This document shows, in pieces, positions 36,408-45,396 of a stretch of 64,000 nucleotides of DNA. Position 1 is the first letter of the stretch, and each line of letters starts with the position of its first letter. Made by a program: the position numbers and the translations under genes. Below the pieces are notes generated by a model that worked only from the letters and a program-made list of their open reading frames with translations, was not told the origin of the DNA and ran no database searches. Source of the DNA: Paenibacillus pinihumi DSM 23905 = JCM 16419. GTDB lineage: Bacteria > Bacillota > Bacilli > Paenibacillales > Paenibacillaceae. The stretch covers positions 1,083,349-1,147,348 of the forward strand of contig NZ_KE383864.1 in NCBI RefSeq assembly GCF_000422505.1. Direction: 5' to 3'.

Positions 36408-37427
36408 TTACACTTGGGCCTGTACAGATTCCATCGACACCGGTTCAGAAACGGTATCTGTCTTCGCCGCTGCCGTTTCAGAGAAAGCACCAATTTTGCG
36501 GAACTTCTGATAGCGGTCTTCGATCAGCTGATCCGCGGATAAGCCTGAAAGCTCTGTCAAATGGCGCTGAAGGGCTTCTCGAAGCACCTCGGCCTGCTGC
36601 GGCAGATCACGATGCGCGCCGCCTTCTGGCTCAGGGATAATCTCTTCGATAATTTCAAAGCCCAACAAATCCTTGGCTGTGATTTTCATCGTTTCGGCTG
36701 CCTGATCCGCCTTGGATGCATCCTTCCACAAAATCGAAGCAGCTCCATTCGGGGAAATAGCCGAATAGATCGCATTCTCCAGCATCAGGACGCGGTTACC
36801 TACGCCAAGTGCCAGCGCTCCTCCGCTTCCGCCTTCCCCGATAACAACACAAATGATCGGCACGCCGAAAGTTGCCATTTCGCGCAAATTGCGGGCGATC
36901 GCTTCGGATTGGCCGCGCTCCTCGGCTGCATTACCAGGGTAAGCTCCTTTAGTATCAATGAGCGTCACGATCGGACGTTTGAACTTGTTTGCCTGCTGCA
37001 TCAAGCGCAGCGCCTTGCGGAAGCCTTCCGGATGCGGATGACCGAAGAAACGGGCAATGTTATCCTTGGTGTCCTTCCCGCGCTGATGGCCGATAACCGT
37101 CACCGGAATATCGCCAAGCTTAGCCAGTCCGCCCACAATCGCCAAATCATCCGCGTACAAACGGTCCCCGTGCAGTTCAATAAAATCTGTGAACACCGCA
37201 TGGATAATATCCAGCGAAGTTGGACGCTGATGATGGCGAGCCAGATGCATCTTCTGGGCAGCCGTGAGCTCGCTGTAGAGCTCCTGTTTGAGCTGCTGGT
37301 ACCGAAGTTCAAGACGGGAAATTTCGTCGGCGAAATCAATCCCCTTTTCCTGTCCGAAACGCTTCAGCTCATCGATCTTCATTCGAAGCTCCAAAAGCGG
37401 CTTCTCGAATGGAAGTTCACCCGCCAT
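36408..37427 (-). CDS. accA: Acetyl-CoA carboxylase carboxyltransferase subunit alpha
   Basis: Forms with AccD the carboxyltransferase that makes malonyl-CoA for fatty acid synthesis. The 339-residue protein starts at [27 protein letters not shown] lies 9 nt before this ATG, while the ATG at 37436 abuts it. Landmarks: [33 protein letters not shown] (about 65-97), [61 protein letters not shown] and [38 protein letters not shown], with the oxyanion-hole glycines. Its start overlaps the end of accD by 11 nt. (Motifs are named in pieces of the same continuous region.). Confidence 0.95.
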   Translation of the reverse strand: MAGELPFEKPLLELRMKIDELKRFGQEKGIDFADEISRLELRYQQLKQELYSELTAAQKMHLARHHQRPTSLDIIHAVFTDFIELHGDRLYADDLAIVGGLAKLGDIPVTVIGHQRGKDTKDNIARFFGHPHPEGFRKALRLMQQANKFKRPIVTLIDTKGAYPGNAAEERGQSEAIARNLREMATFGVPIICVVIGEGGSGGALALGVGNRVLMLENAIYSAISPNGAASILWKDASKADQAAETMKITAKDLLGFEIIEEIIPEPEGGAHRDLPQQAEVLREALQRHLTELSGLSADQLIEDRYQKFRKIGAFSETAAAKTDTVSEPVSMESVQAQV

Positions 37428-38289
37428 ATGAAACATCCTCCCTTACAGTATGCATATCAAGCAGCTTGATCAGCAGACCCTTCAAGTCTTTCCGATGAAC
37501 CACCTTGTCCAGCTGTCCATGCTGCAAGTTAAATTCCGCCGTCTGGAAATTGTCCGGCAGTTTCTGGCGAATCGTCTGTTCAATAACAATCCGTCCCGCA
37601 AAGCCGACAAGTGAGCCGGGCTCGGCCAAATTGTAATCGCCAAGCATTGCAAAGCTTGCCGTTACCCCTCCGAACGTCGGGTCGGTCAGCACCGAAATGT
37701 AAAGCCCGCCCTCGTTCTGGAACTTGGCAAGCGCAGCGCTTGTCTTGGCCATCTGCATAAGGCTTAGAATACTCTCCTGCATACGTGCTCCGCCCGAGGT
37801 CGAGAAAATAAGAAGCGGAACCTGTTTTTCCAATGCCTTTTCAATCGCACGCGTAATTTTTTCCCCGACAACCGACCCCATGCTGCCCGAGAAAAAATCA
37901 AAGCTCATCACTGCCACAACGGCAGGGAATGAACCGATAGTTCCTTCTCCGGTTACGACCGCTTCACGCAGTCCCGAGTTTTTCTTCTGGGCTTCCAGCT
38001 TGGAAGCATAACCCGGGAACTCCAGCGGATCCACCGACTCCAGCTCCGCATCGAACTCTTTAAAGGAACCATCATCGGTAATCATCTGAATTCGCTCCCA
38101 TGCATTCAGCCTGAAATGGTGGCCGCAGGAGGAGCAAACTTTCAAATTCTTTTCCAGTTCCTTGCCATATTGAATGTTCCCGCACTTGGGACATTTATTC
38201 ATAAGCCCTTCCGGTATGTCCCGCTTGGGACGATCCGTCGCTGAAGGAATGGTCGCATATTTCTTTTTCTGAAATAAGTCCTTAAACAT
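37417..38289 (-). CDS. accD: Acetyl-CoA carboxylase carboxyltransferase subunit beta
   Basis: A 290-residue AccD with an N-terminal zinc ribbon (CPKCG near 30-34 and CSSCGHH near 49-55) and the crotonase-like carboxyltransferase domain: [62 protein letters not shown] and [20 protein letters not shown]. The start is the ATG at 38289, behind AAGAGGTG; the GTG nine bases upstream is part of that ribosome site. Couples to accA by overlap. Its leader contains an unusual repeat structure. Confidence 0.95.
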   Translation of the reverse strand: MFKDLFQKKKYATIPSATDRPKRDIPEGLMNKCPKCGNIQYGKELEKNLKVCSSCGHHFRLNAWERIQMITDDGSFKEFDAELESVDPLEFPGYASKLEAQKKNSGLREAVVTGEGTIGSFPAVVAVMSFDFFSGSMGSVVGEKITRAIEKALEKQVPLLIFSTSGGARMQESILSLMQMAKTSAALAKFQNEGGLYISVLTDPTFGGVTASFAMLGDYNLAEPGSLVGFAGRIVIEQTIRQKLPDNFQTAEFNLQHGQLDKVVHRKDLKGLLIKLLDMHTVREDVSYGG

Positions 38290-38303
38290 ATATGACACCT
38301 CTT

Positions 38304-38411
38304 AGGGGGCGCAATAGTATTGCAGCGGTTGCCCTGCCATGTCTCCGTTTCACTGGAAGATATTCCGTACTAAGCAGGGCGCTGCCGCTGCAACCGAGCA
38401 GGGGGCGCAAT
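38304..38411. repeat. 12-bp direct repeats enclosing a long inverted repeat in the accD leader
   Basis: AGGGGGCGCAAT occurs at 38304-38315 and again at 38400-38411. Between the copies, TTGCAGCGG (38320-38328) and GCCCTGC (38331-38337) pair with GCAGGGC (38374-38380) and CCGCTGCAA (38385-38393), giving a 74-nt stem-loop. The right repeat ends in the stop codon of the upstream small gene and the left one abuts the accD ribosome site. Confidence 0.75.
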
Positions 38412-38599
38412 CATGAATGGAGAATTGAATTCAGTACTTCCTGTACTTCATCCAGCTCTCCGGAAGGAACCAGTATCTCGTATTGCTGCTTGGAGAGATT
38501 AATCGGGCGTAGCTGAACCAAAAAGCCCTCTTCTGTTAATCTTGATTTAATCGTCTCCGCAATCTTAGTTGTTGGCGCGATATAGATCACCGTCCACAT
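38411..38599 (-). CDS. Small conserved protein (62 aa), possible regulatory fold
   Basis: MWTVIYIAPTTKIAETIKSR... has a beta-alpha-beta look (VIYIAPTTKIAETIKSRL, FLVQLRPINL, YEILVPSGELDEVQEVLNSI), reminiscent of DUF2007 or ACT-like small domains; I cannot fix the family. The ribosome site AGGGGGTTCATTC is good. It is the first gene upstream of accD on the same strand, 121 nt away, across the repeat structure, and may be cotranscribed with accDA. Confidence 0.75.
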   Translation of the reverse strand: MWTVIYIAPTTKIAETIKSRLTEEGFLVQLRPINLSKQQYEILVPSGELDEVQEVLNSILHS

Positions 38600-38706
38600 G
38601 AATGAACCCCCTAAACCGTCTGGATCAGGCCGTATAATGGAATAATGATATCATAACTCGTCTTTTCACCGCAACAAATGGGTTTTTCTGCTGGAGGCGC
38701 CAAAGC

Positions 38707-39195
38707 TTACTGGTAATCCCCATAGTCGTGCGCTTTAGGGTCCTTGTGGGCGATCCTCGCCGATGCCGCAGCAGCCAAACCGGATACCAGATCGTCCAGA
38801 AATACATGAATATGCTTGCCTTTTTCGTTGAGTTTCTTAATGATCCCGGGCTTGACTTTATCTAAATATCCGAAGCTTGTCAACCCGATCATACCGTAAA
38901 CATTGGTAATTCCCAGCGCCATCGTCTCATCCACACCGTACAGCGATTCATCGGCTTCCATAATCGACTGCAGCGGCTGGGGAAGCTTTCCCTGCTCAGC
39001 CAGCTCATCCAGAGCAATGCCTGTATACAATACATACTGTACTTCCCTCTTGGCAAGAATCGCCCGGACACTTTCAACACAATCCTCCAACGTCAGATCA
39101 GCGTTATACGGATGCTGCAGCATATATACTATTTCGGCTACAGCCTCAATGCTGACGCCCCGGCGGTGCAACAGGCTTTCCAGACTCTGTGGCAT
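38707..39195 (-). CDS. Phosphatidylglycerophosphatase A-like protein (YutG family), copy 2
   Basis: A 162-residue paralogue of the protein at 1737-2276. Shared landmarks are YNADLTLEDCVESVRAILAKREVQ, YGVDETMALGITNVYGMIG, FGYLDKVKPGIIKKLN and HVFLDDLVSGLAAAASARIAHK. The acidic DE and DD pairs expected to bind metal are kept. The start follows GGGAGGGATAAGC. It lies between dnaE (upstream) and the small gene of the accDA unit. Whether both copies act on phosphatidylglycerophosphate is unknown. Confidence 0.75.
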   Translation of the reverse strand: MPQSLESLLHRRGVSIEAVAEIVYMLQHPYNADLTLEDCVESVRAILAKREVQYVLYTGIALDELAEQGKLPQPLQSIMEADESLYGVDETMALGITNVYGMIGLTSFGYLDKVKPGIIKKLNEKGKHIHVFLDDLVSGLAAAASARIAHKDPKAHDYGDYQ

Positions 39196-39303
39196 GCTTA
39201 TCCCTCCCGCTAGCTTGTATGTCTCCCTAATCTATGCGGGATAGGAACCTAATGTGACTAAAAGTTCCCGGGGAAAGCTGCAGCAAACCGTCAGGACCAC
39301 AAG

Positions 39304-42300
39304 CTATCTGATAATCGCAGAGCCGCTTCCCAGCAGCTTCCCGATCTTCTCAAGCAGCTCTGGCGAAGGCTTCACGCTGTACTTCTCGCTAAGTGCCAGC
39401 GTCCGCTGGTCGCGCTCATAGAACAGCACTGTCTCCAGGTCGCCGGCATGAGCAGAAATAAGCGTTTTGAGCTGCTCCAGACGTCCATTCTCTTCCTTGT
39501 CAGCGGCAATCTTGACATAGAGCCGCTGCTTGCGCGATGGACTTCGGCGGGGAGCAGCTTCAGTCCGTGCTGCCAATTTGTCCTGACCGGATGCCAAAGC
39601 AGCCGGCGGGCGGGAAGATCCATCCGCCGCCGTTCCGGCAGCGGGCCGCTCTCCTCTGCTGCGGGCAGAAGCCCTGTGCGAGTGCGCCTGCTGGAGCAGC
39701 TTTGACGCCTGCTGCGGCAAATCTCCCGCCGCAAGCGGAACCGCCGTCTCCACGATAAGCTTGAGGTCTTCCTCCTCCCGCTGCACGGTAGCCTGCACCA
39801 GCAGCAGCGCTCCCTTGGCAAACTCATGCTGGCTTCGCTTCCACAGTGACGGAAAGGCAACAGCCTCCACGCGCTCCAGATGGTCCTCCAGCTCCAGGAA
39901 GCCCATCGCCTGGCCTTTCTTCGTGGTGAACGGCTTGACCGAAACGACCATTGCCCCGATAACGACAGCAGCACCGTCCGCGCTATCGTATAAATCAATC
40001 ATCCGCGGCAAGCCAAGCCCGTCGAGCTGCTCCGCATAGGCATTAAGCGGATGTCCGGAGAGGAAAAGCCCGAGCAGCTCACGCTCCAGCTCCAGCTTCT
40101 GAATGGAGCTGAATTCGGCTACCTCCGGCATCTCAACATCCCAGTTCTGGACTTCCTTGAAGTCAAACAGCTCGATTTGCAGTTCCTCGCGCTCTTTGCG
40201 CCATTTCAGCGCCGCCTCCACAGTTTCATCCAGCGCCGCAAGCTGCTGGGCGCGATGCCCCGGCAGTGATTCTGTTGCGCCTGCCTGTATCAGCGATTCA
40301 AGCACCCGCTTGTTGACGACCCGCAAATCGACACGGCGGCACAGGTCCAGCAGGCTTGCAAACGGCTTCTCCAGCCTCTCCTTCATCAGCGCCTCTATAG
40401 CAGTTGTCCCCACGTTTTTGACCGAAGCAAGACCAAAGCGTATCGTGCTGCCCGAAGGGGTAAAACTCACACGGCTCTCCATAATGTCAGGAGGCAGCAC
40501 CGGAATGCCCATTCGACGGCATTCGTCGACATATTGTGCTGTTTTCCGATGATTGCCTGTCACAGACACGAGCATGGACGCCATAAACGGGACAGGATAA
40601 TTGGCCTTGAGCCAGGCGGTCTGGAAGGCCAGAACCCCGTAAGCGGCTGCATGGGCCCTGGGGAAACCGTAATCGGCAAAGCGCACAATCATATCGTAGA
40701 CCCGGTCCGCTTCCTGCCGTGTATATCCTTGACGCAAGCTGCCCTCTACGAAGTGCTCCCGCTGCTCGTCCAGCACCTCACGCTTTTTCTTGGATACAGC
40801 ACGCCGCAGCAGGTCCGCTTCACCAAGCGAGAAGCCCGCCATGACGGCCGCAATCTGCATAATTTGCTCCTGATAGACAATAATGCCGTACGTATCCTCC
40901 AGGATCGGCTCCAGCGCTTCGTGCGGGTATTCAACCTCAATCTGCCCATGTTTGCCCTGAATATATTTAGGGATAAACTCCATCGGACCCGGACGGTACA
41001 GTGCCAATACAGAAACGATATCCTCAAAGCCGGAAGGCTTCATATCCTTCAGTACTCTGCGGACACCTGCTGACTCCAGCTGAAATATGCCCGTCGTTTC
41101 ACCTTTCCCAAGCAATTCGTAAGTAGCCGGGTCATCATAGGATATCGTCCTGAAATCGATCTCCTTGCCATACAGCTTCTTGATCCAGCGGATGGTCCGC
41201 TCCAAAATGGACAGCGTACGCAGACCAAGAAAATCCATCTTGAGCAGTCCGACCGCTTCCAAATTCTCCATCGAATACTGGGTCAGCGCCGTCTTCTCCG
41301 TTCCGCTCTGAAGCGGCACATAATCGGTCAGCGGCTCGCGGGAAATGACAACGCCCGCAGCATGTGTCGAAGCATGGCGGGGCAATCCTTCGACTTTAAT
41401 CGCCATATTCAGCAAATCCGCCGTCTGCGGCTGCCGGCCCGCCTCCTCCAGCGCCTCAACTCCCTGAAGCGCTGCTCCGAGCGTAATCCCGAGCTGTTGC
41501 GGAATCAGTTTGGCGACACGATCCACCTGCGCATACGGTACATTCAGCGCTCTCCCAACGTCGCGAACCGCCGCCTTGGCCGCCATTGTACCGAACGTAA
41601 TAATTTGGGCGACATGCTCGGCCCCATATTTGTCCGATACATAAGCAATCACTTCATCACGGCGCTCATCATTAAAGTCAATATCGATATCCGGCATCGA
41701 TATCCGCTCCGGATTGAGAAAACGCTCAAAGAGCAGCTTATGCCGGATCGGGTCGACATCGGTAATCCGCAGCACGTAGGCGACCAGGCTTCCCGCCGAC
41801 GAGCCGCGTCCAGGCCCTGTGCGAATGCCCTGTTCATGGGCAAAGCGGATGAAATCCCAGACAATGAGGAAGTAATCGGAGAAGCCCATGCTGCTAATGA
41901 CCGACAGCTCATAGTCCAGCCTTGTCATAGCCGCTTCCGCAGCGCCCTCTTCCTCCTCGGCTGTACCAAAATCAGGGTAGCGTTCATGCAAGCCCTGCAA
42001 ACAGAGCTCCCGCAAGTAAGTCCGGGCATCCAGGCCATCCGGCAGCGGGCTGAACGTCGGCAGCACCGAACGGCCAAATTCCAGCTCTAGCCGGCACTGG
42101 CCGGCAATCCGCACTGTATTCTGAATGGCACGCGGCACATGGCGGAACAGGTCAGCCATCTCGGTCTGGCTCTTGAAGTAGAGCTGATCGGTCACCATCT
42201 TCATCCGGTTCGTGTCATCGACCGTCTTGCCTGTCCCGATGCAGATCAGGAGGTCCTGCAAGGCAGCGTCCTCACGGCGCATATAATGAACGTCGTTCGT

Positions 42301-42915
42301 TGCCGCAAGCTCAATGCCTGTCTCTTCAGCGAGCTTGAGCATGCCTTGTATGACCTTCTTCTGTTCCAGCAGCCCGTGATCCTGAAGCTCCAGATAAAAG
42401 TTTTCCCCGACAGCTTGCCTGTATCGCAGTGCTGCCGCCTTTGCCTCTTCATAACGGTCATGCAGCAGATGCTGAGACACCTCTCCGCCGAGGCAGGCGC
42501 TCAGCACGATAAGCCCCTCCGCGTGACGGGACAATGTCTCTATATCAATGCGCGGCTTGTAATGGAATCCTTCCAGATGGCCGATCGAGCACAGCCTCAT
42601 CAGATTCTGATAACCGGTATAATTGCTTGCCAGCACGATCAGGTGATAGATTGGCTGGTCTTTGCGCGATCCCTTATCGAGACGGGAGCCCGCCGTAAAA
42701 TACATCTCGCAGCCGATAATCGGCTTAATGCCGCGTTCCTTGCATGCACGGTAAAACGGAATGGCGCCATACATGACCCCGTGGTCTGTCAGCGCCAGCG
42801 CATCCATTCCCAGCTCTGCCGCCTTGTCCACCAGCTCCCTGATGCGGGCGGCGCCATCGAGCAAACTGTATTCGCTATGCACATGCAGGTGAACAAATGC
42901 ATCTCCACTGTTCAT
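39304..42915 (-). CDS. dnaE: DNA polymerase III alpha subunit, DnaE type
   Basis: Replicative polymerase that extends primers in Firmicutes alongside PolC. PHP domain begins HLHVHSEYSLLDGA (9-22); catalytic core GPGRGSSAGSLVAY (367-380) and PDIDIDF (408-414) supply the active-site aspartates; LKMDFLGLRTLSILERTI and ILEDTYGIIVYQEQIMQIA are further polymerase motifs; an OB fold appears near 985-1030 (VIGAMVVSVKPFTTKKGQ). A Ser/Arg/Ala-rich linker (about 1078-1128) precedes a final 75-residue domain. At 1203 aa it is longer than B. subtilis DnaE (1115), the linker explaining much of the excess. Divergent from ytrH, as in B. subtilis. Confidence 0.96.
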   Translation of the reverse strand: MNSGDAFVHLHVHSEYSLLDGAARIRELVDKAAELGMDALALTDHGVMYGAIPFYRACKERGIKPIIGCEMYFTAGSRLDKGSRKDQPIYHLIVLASNYTGYQNLMRLCSIGHLEGFHYKPRIDIETLSRHAEGLIVLSACLGGEVSQHLLHDRYEEAKAAALRYRQAVGENFYLELQDHGLLEQKKVIQGMLKLAEETGIELAATNDVHYMRREDAALQDLLICIGTGKTVDDTNRMKMVTDQLYFKSQTEMADLFRHVPRAIQNTVRIAGQCRLELEFGRSVLPTFSPLPDGLDARTYLRELCLQGLHERYPDFGTAEEEEGAAEAAMTRLDYELSVISSMGFSDYFLIVWDFIRFAHEQGIRTGPGRGSSAGSLVAYVLRITDVDPIRHKLLFERFLNPERISMPDIDIDFNDERRDEVIAYVSDKYGAEHVAQIITFGTMAAKAAVRDVGRALNVPYAQVDRVAKLIPQQLGITLGAALQGVEALEEAGRQPQTADLLNMAIKVEGLPRHASTHAAGVVISREPLTDYVPLQSGTEKTALTQYSMENLEAVGLLKMDFLGLRTLSILERTIRWIKKLYGKEIDFRTISYDDPATYELLGKGETTGIFQLESAGVRRVLKDMKPSGFEDIVSVLALYRPGPMEFIPKYIQGKHGQIEVEYPHEALEPILEDTYGIIVYQEQIMQIAAVMAGFSLGEADLLRRAVSKKKREVLDEQREHFVEGSLRQGYTRQEADRVYDMIVRFADYGFPRAHAAAYGVLAFQTAWLKANYPVPFMASMLVSVTGNHRKTAQYVDECRRMGIPVLPPDIMESRVSFTPSGSTIRFGLASVKNVGTTAIEALMKERLEKPFASLLDLCRRVDLRVVNKRVLESLIQAGATESLPGHRAQQLAALDETVEAALKWRKEREELQIELFDFKEVQNWDVEMPEVAEFSSIQKLELERELLGLFLSGHPLNAYAEQLDGLGLPRMIDLYDSADGAAVVIGAMVVSVKPFTTKKGQAMGFLELEDHLERVEAVAFPSLWKRSQHEFAKGALLLVQATVQREEEDLKLIVETAVPLAAGDLPQQASKLLQQAHSHRASARSRGERPAAGTAADGSSRPPAALASGQDKLAARTEAAPRRSPSRKQRLYVKIAADKEENGRLEQLKTLISAHAGDLETVLFYERDQRTLALSEKYSVKPSPELLEKIGKLLGSGSAIIR

Positions 42916-42935
42916 TTGACGTACGACCCTTCCGG

Positions 42936-42964
42936 TTTATATTTATTCTATTTTATCATAATGT
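42936..42964 (+). promoter_or_regulatory. Candidate sigma-E promoter of ytrHI
   Basis: TTTATATT (42936-42943) and CATAATGT (42957-42964) separated by 13 bp resemble sigma-E -35 and -10 elements. In B. subtilis ytrH and ytrI are in the sigma-E regulon. Match is partial. Confidence 0.3.
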
Positions 42965-43044
42965 GCATGCAGAAGCCCATAAAATGAAACAGGCCCTCTG
43001 CAGACGAGCGGCTGATACTAAACCTTTAAGGGCGGTGGCATGCC

Positions 43045-43377
43045 GTGAATATGAATGTTTTTTTGTCGAAAACGGCCGTGGATTTCTTTATTGCTTTCGG
43101 GGTTGTCATTGGCGGGGCGCTGCTTGCCGGGGTCGGATCGGTACTGGTGCTGCAAGCTCCCGGTACGGTTATGCTGGAGACTGCGGCCAAGCTGAAAATA
43201 TGGGCAATTGTAGCTGCGGTAGGCGGCACGATCGACCCGATGCGGGTCATTGAATCCAATATGCTGGATGGTCATCTGTCCCCCGTGGTGCAGCAGGTCA
43301 CCATTATTATTACAGCCTTTTTGGGCGCACACATGGGAACGGAACTGGTCAAAATGATCTGCGGGGAGGTTCTGTAG
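43045..43377 (+). CDS. ytrH: YtrH family sporulation membrane protein
   Basis: A 110-residue membrane protein with three hydrophobic segments: about 9-35 (VDFFIAFGVVIGGALLAG...), 45-62 (KLKIWAIVAAVGGTIDP) and 80-100 (VVQQVTIIITAFLGAH). The sequence VLQAPGTVMLETAAKLKIWA fits YtrH, which B. subtilis needs for efficient sporulation. The frame can begin at GTG 43045 or ATG 43051; GGCGGTGG upstream suits the first slightly better. It precedes ytrI by 2 nt and diverges from dnaE, the same arrangement as in B. subtilis. Confidence 0.88.
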   Translation: MNMNVFLSKTAVDFFIAFGVVIGGALLAGVGSVLVLQAPGTVMLETAAKLKIWAIVAAVGGTIDPMRVIESNMLDGHLSPVVQQVTIIITAFLGAHMGTELVKMICGEVL

Positions 43378-43379
43378 CG

Positions 43380-43892
43380 ATGCGCGTTCCGCCCTTCGAA
43401 CGGTATCGCGGATTTACACGCGCCGCCGGGTGCTTCATTCTGGGCGCTGTAGTCGGCGCAGCGGTATTCAACAGCATCAACCATAATCACCTGAACGAGC
43501 TGCACCGCTCCGTAGATAAGCTGAATACCGTCATTGAAGAAAAAAATCATGATATCAAACAGCTCACTGAATATAAAAATGAACATAACAACGTGATTAA
43601 AACGGTCCATATTTATGTAGAGAACAACCGGATGAAAAAGCCAGGCACAGGTATAGATTCACGGACCGAACTGGAACTGAAAAAAATAGTCAAAAAGGAT
43701 TTTGATATTTTTCTCGGACGCAAAGTCTATGATATCGGGGACGATTCCCGGCTGACCCGGACACTGCTCGGCAATAAGGTATACACCATAGGGGTGGACA
43801 ACAAAAAATTTCAGGTTCAGGTCAGAACGATGCTCGTTGTGGATACTTCCTTAACGGTATGGGTCACAGCAAAGATGCAACCTGCTCTTTAA
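43380..43892 (+). CDS. ytrI: YtrI-like sporulation membrane protein
   Basis: A 170-residue protein with one N-terminal membrane segment (about 14-32, AAGCFILGAVVGAAVFNSI), a coiled coil (about 36-72, LNELHRSVDKLNTVIEEKNHDI...), and a mixed alpha/beta C-terminal domain (VKKDFDIFLGRKVYDI...TLLGNKVYTIGVDNKKFQVQVR). This matches the YtrI layout in B. subtilis, where it works with YtrH in sporulation. The ribosome site GGGGAGG lies within the end of ytrH, so the two are coupled. Confidence 0.82.
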   Translation: MRVPPFERYRGFTRAAGCFILGAVVGAAVFNSINHNHLNELHRSVDKLNTVIEEKNHDIKQLTEYKNEHNNVIKTVHIYVENNRMKKPGTGIDSRTELELKKIVKKDFDIFLGRKVYDIGDDSRLTRTLLGNKVYTIGVDNKKFQVQVRTMLVVDTSLTVWVTAKMQPAL

Positions 43893-43988
43893 AATGATAC
43901 AATGGATCAGGCACCCAAATCTGCCAGACTGTTCAGCAATAATTGGATGCCAAGCGTACCCATATCATAAAGGAGCGTGTCTACCATC

Positions 43989-44282
43989 ATGGCCGTCATA
44001 CAATGGCTGCTTTTTGCAGGAGTTGTGATTACCCTTTGCCTTACAACCTATTTCAGCTATAAAGCGCGCCGTTCGCAGGAAGCTCGCGTTCGCGGATTAA
44101 ATACAGCCCGGATGAACATCAGCATGGGCACAATGCTCGTCATGCTGTCTCTCATTCAGATGGTCATGTTCAGCGGGTCCACTGTCAGAATGATTGTAGG
44201 TGCCGTATTTCTGGTGCTCGGACTGTTCAACCTGTTTGCAGGCATCCGCAACCGCACACTGTTCTTGACCATGAAGCAATAG
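43989..44282 (+). CDS. ytpI: YtpI family membrane protein
   Basis: A 97-residue protein with three membrane segments (about 4-24, 40-58, 60-80). MAVIQWLLFAGVVITLCLTTYFSYKARRS and NTARMNISMGTMLVMLSLIQM match YtpI. The ATG at 43989 is preferred because AAAGGAGC lies 12 nt before it; a GTG at 43977 abuts the ribosome site. In B. subtilis nrnA (ytqI) lies between ytpI and ytrI; it is absent here. Function unknown. Confidence 0.8.
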   Translation: MAVIQWLLFAGVVITLCLTTYFSYKARRSQEARVRGLNTARMNISMGTMLVMLSLIQMVMFSGSTVRMIVGAVFLVLGLFNLFAGIRNRTLFLTMKQ

Positions 44283-44365
44283 GCCGGGGTTCTCAATCAG
44301 TTTCTCACATTTGATTTAGACTCATGAGTCGGGTTATTTTATCCGCAGTGAAGGTTCTTTTTTCT

Positions 44366-44408
44366 CAAAACAGGTGTTGAAGCATTTCACGCTTCAACAC
44401 CTGTTTTG
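44366..44408. terminator. Strong bidirectional terminator after ytpI
   Basis: An 18-bp perfect stem CAAAACAGGTGTTGAAGC / GCTTCAACACCTGTTTTG with a 7-nt loop has T-rich ends on both strands. Confidence 0.85.
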
Positions 44409-44520
44409 CATACATCTTCTTCTGCGCTTCGTATAGATAAATATGATTTACTTTTAAATAATGTTATTGAATCAACAGATACACCTGTGGTTAAATCCTT
44501 TTATCCAGGGAGAATATACA

Positions 44521-45321
44521 ATGAAAAAATTATATACGCTGCTTCTTCTCGCCTTGATGCTGAATGGTTGTGGAATTGAAAGTCAGATGAACAACCCGGC
44601 ACCTGAAAATCAGCCCTTGACTAGCAATCAAAAACAAGTTGACGACAAGTTTACCGTTTACGATGAATGGACCGAAAACGGACTGCAACTTGAAATGCAC
44701 TACTTAGATCTAAAAGCTGGCTATAAGCTCTATGAAAATTGCTTTTTAGAGACGGCCTCTGCGATTAAACTGGATCAACAGACGGAAGGATTATTGCTTA
44801 AAATTAATGGCAATGATCCGAATATGATTATTAATCATGACAGTGATAACCGGTTTGCCTATTTAATATGGGCAAATATAGATGGACATCTTGAGCTGAT
44901 TTTTAACTCTTTGGAGTTGGAAATTAATAAAGACGATAATTACATCACGTCCATAACAGACGATAAACAGATTTCCATAACCGACACGGCAAATGATTTT
45001 AAAGCAGATTTTACTCCGTACATAAGTGAAGGTGAAGAAAAATTCTATCAAGACATCATTAATGATCCCGATCAGGTTAAAGGGTTATTTACAGCTTCAA
45101 AATGGTTCATGGCCGTAGAATTTCTTGAAGATGAAACTACCTTTCGAATAAAATTGACAAAATTATTTGGTGGATACCGGTCAGCCAACCCGTCAGGATA
45201 TTTTGAGTATCAGTATACGTATGAAAACGGGAAGTTTTATTTGAACAAGGAAGCTTTCTACACAGTTAAAGGATTAAATTTGATCGATCCGGTTCTTATA
45301 AAAAATGTGGATTACAACTAG
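44521..45321 (+). CDS. Hypothetical lipoprotein (266 aa), AT-rich
   Basis: The start is the ATG at 44521 behind CCAGGGAGAATATAC; the 20-residue upstream extension has no ribosome site. Signal peptide MKKLYTLLLLALMLNGCG with lipobox LMLNGC puts the lipidated Cys at 17. The mature part is acidic and rich in Asn, Asp, Lys and Tyr (FTVYDEWTENGLQLEMHYLDL..., ADFTPYISEGEEKFYQD...), with no motif I recognise. Its base composition is visibly more AT-rich than its neighbours, and strong terminators bound it on both sides, which suggests recent acquisition. Confidence 0.7.
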   Translation: MKKLYTLLLLALMLNGCGIESQMNNPAPENQPLTSNQKQVDDKFTVYDEWTENGLQLEMHYLDLKAGYKLYENCFLETASAIKLDQQTEGLLLKINGNDPNMIINHDSDNRFAYLIWANIDGHLELIFNSLELEINKDDNYITSITDDKQISITDTANDFKADFTPYISEGEEKFYQDIINDPDQVKGLFTASKWFMAVEFLEDETTFRIKLTKLFGGYRSANPSGYFEYQYTYENGKFYLNKEAFYTVKGLNLIDPVLIKNVDYN

Positions 45322-45328
45322 CTAAATT

Positions 45329-45368
45329 CAAGCTGATGCCGGAGGCTCAACCGGAATCAGCTTGTTTG
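45329..45368 (+). terminator. Terminator of the AT-rich lipoprotein gene
   Basis: CAAGCTGAT-CCGG / CCGG-ATCAGCTTG with a short loop is followed by TTTGCTCTTT. Confidence 0.75.
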
Positions 45369-45396
45369 CTCTTTATGCACATCACGTACGCGGATG

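Noticed and set aside
36561-37469. 302-codon plus-strand frame opposite accA
   Set aside because: Antisense shadow of the carboxyltransferase gene.
42139-42987. 282-codon plus-strand frame opposite the dnaE start
   Set aside because: Antisense to the PHP domain of DnaE, no family motif.
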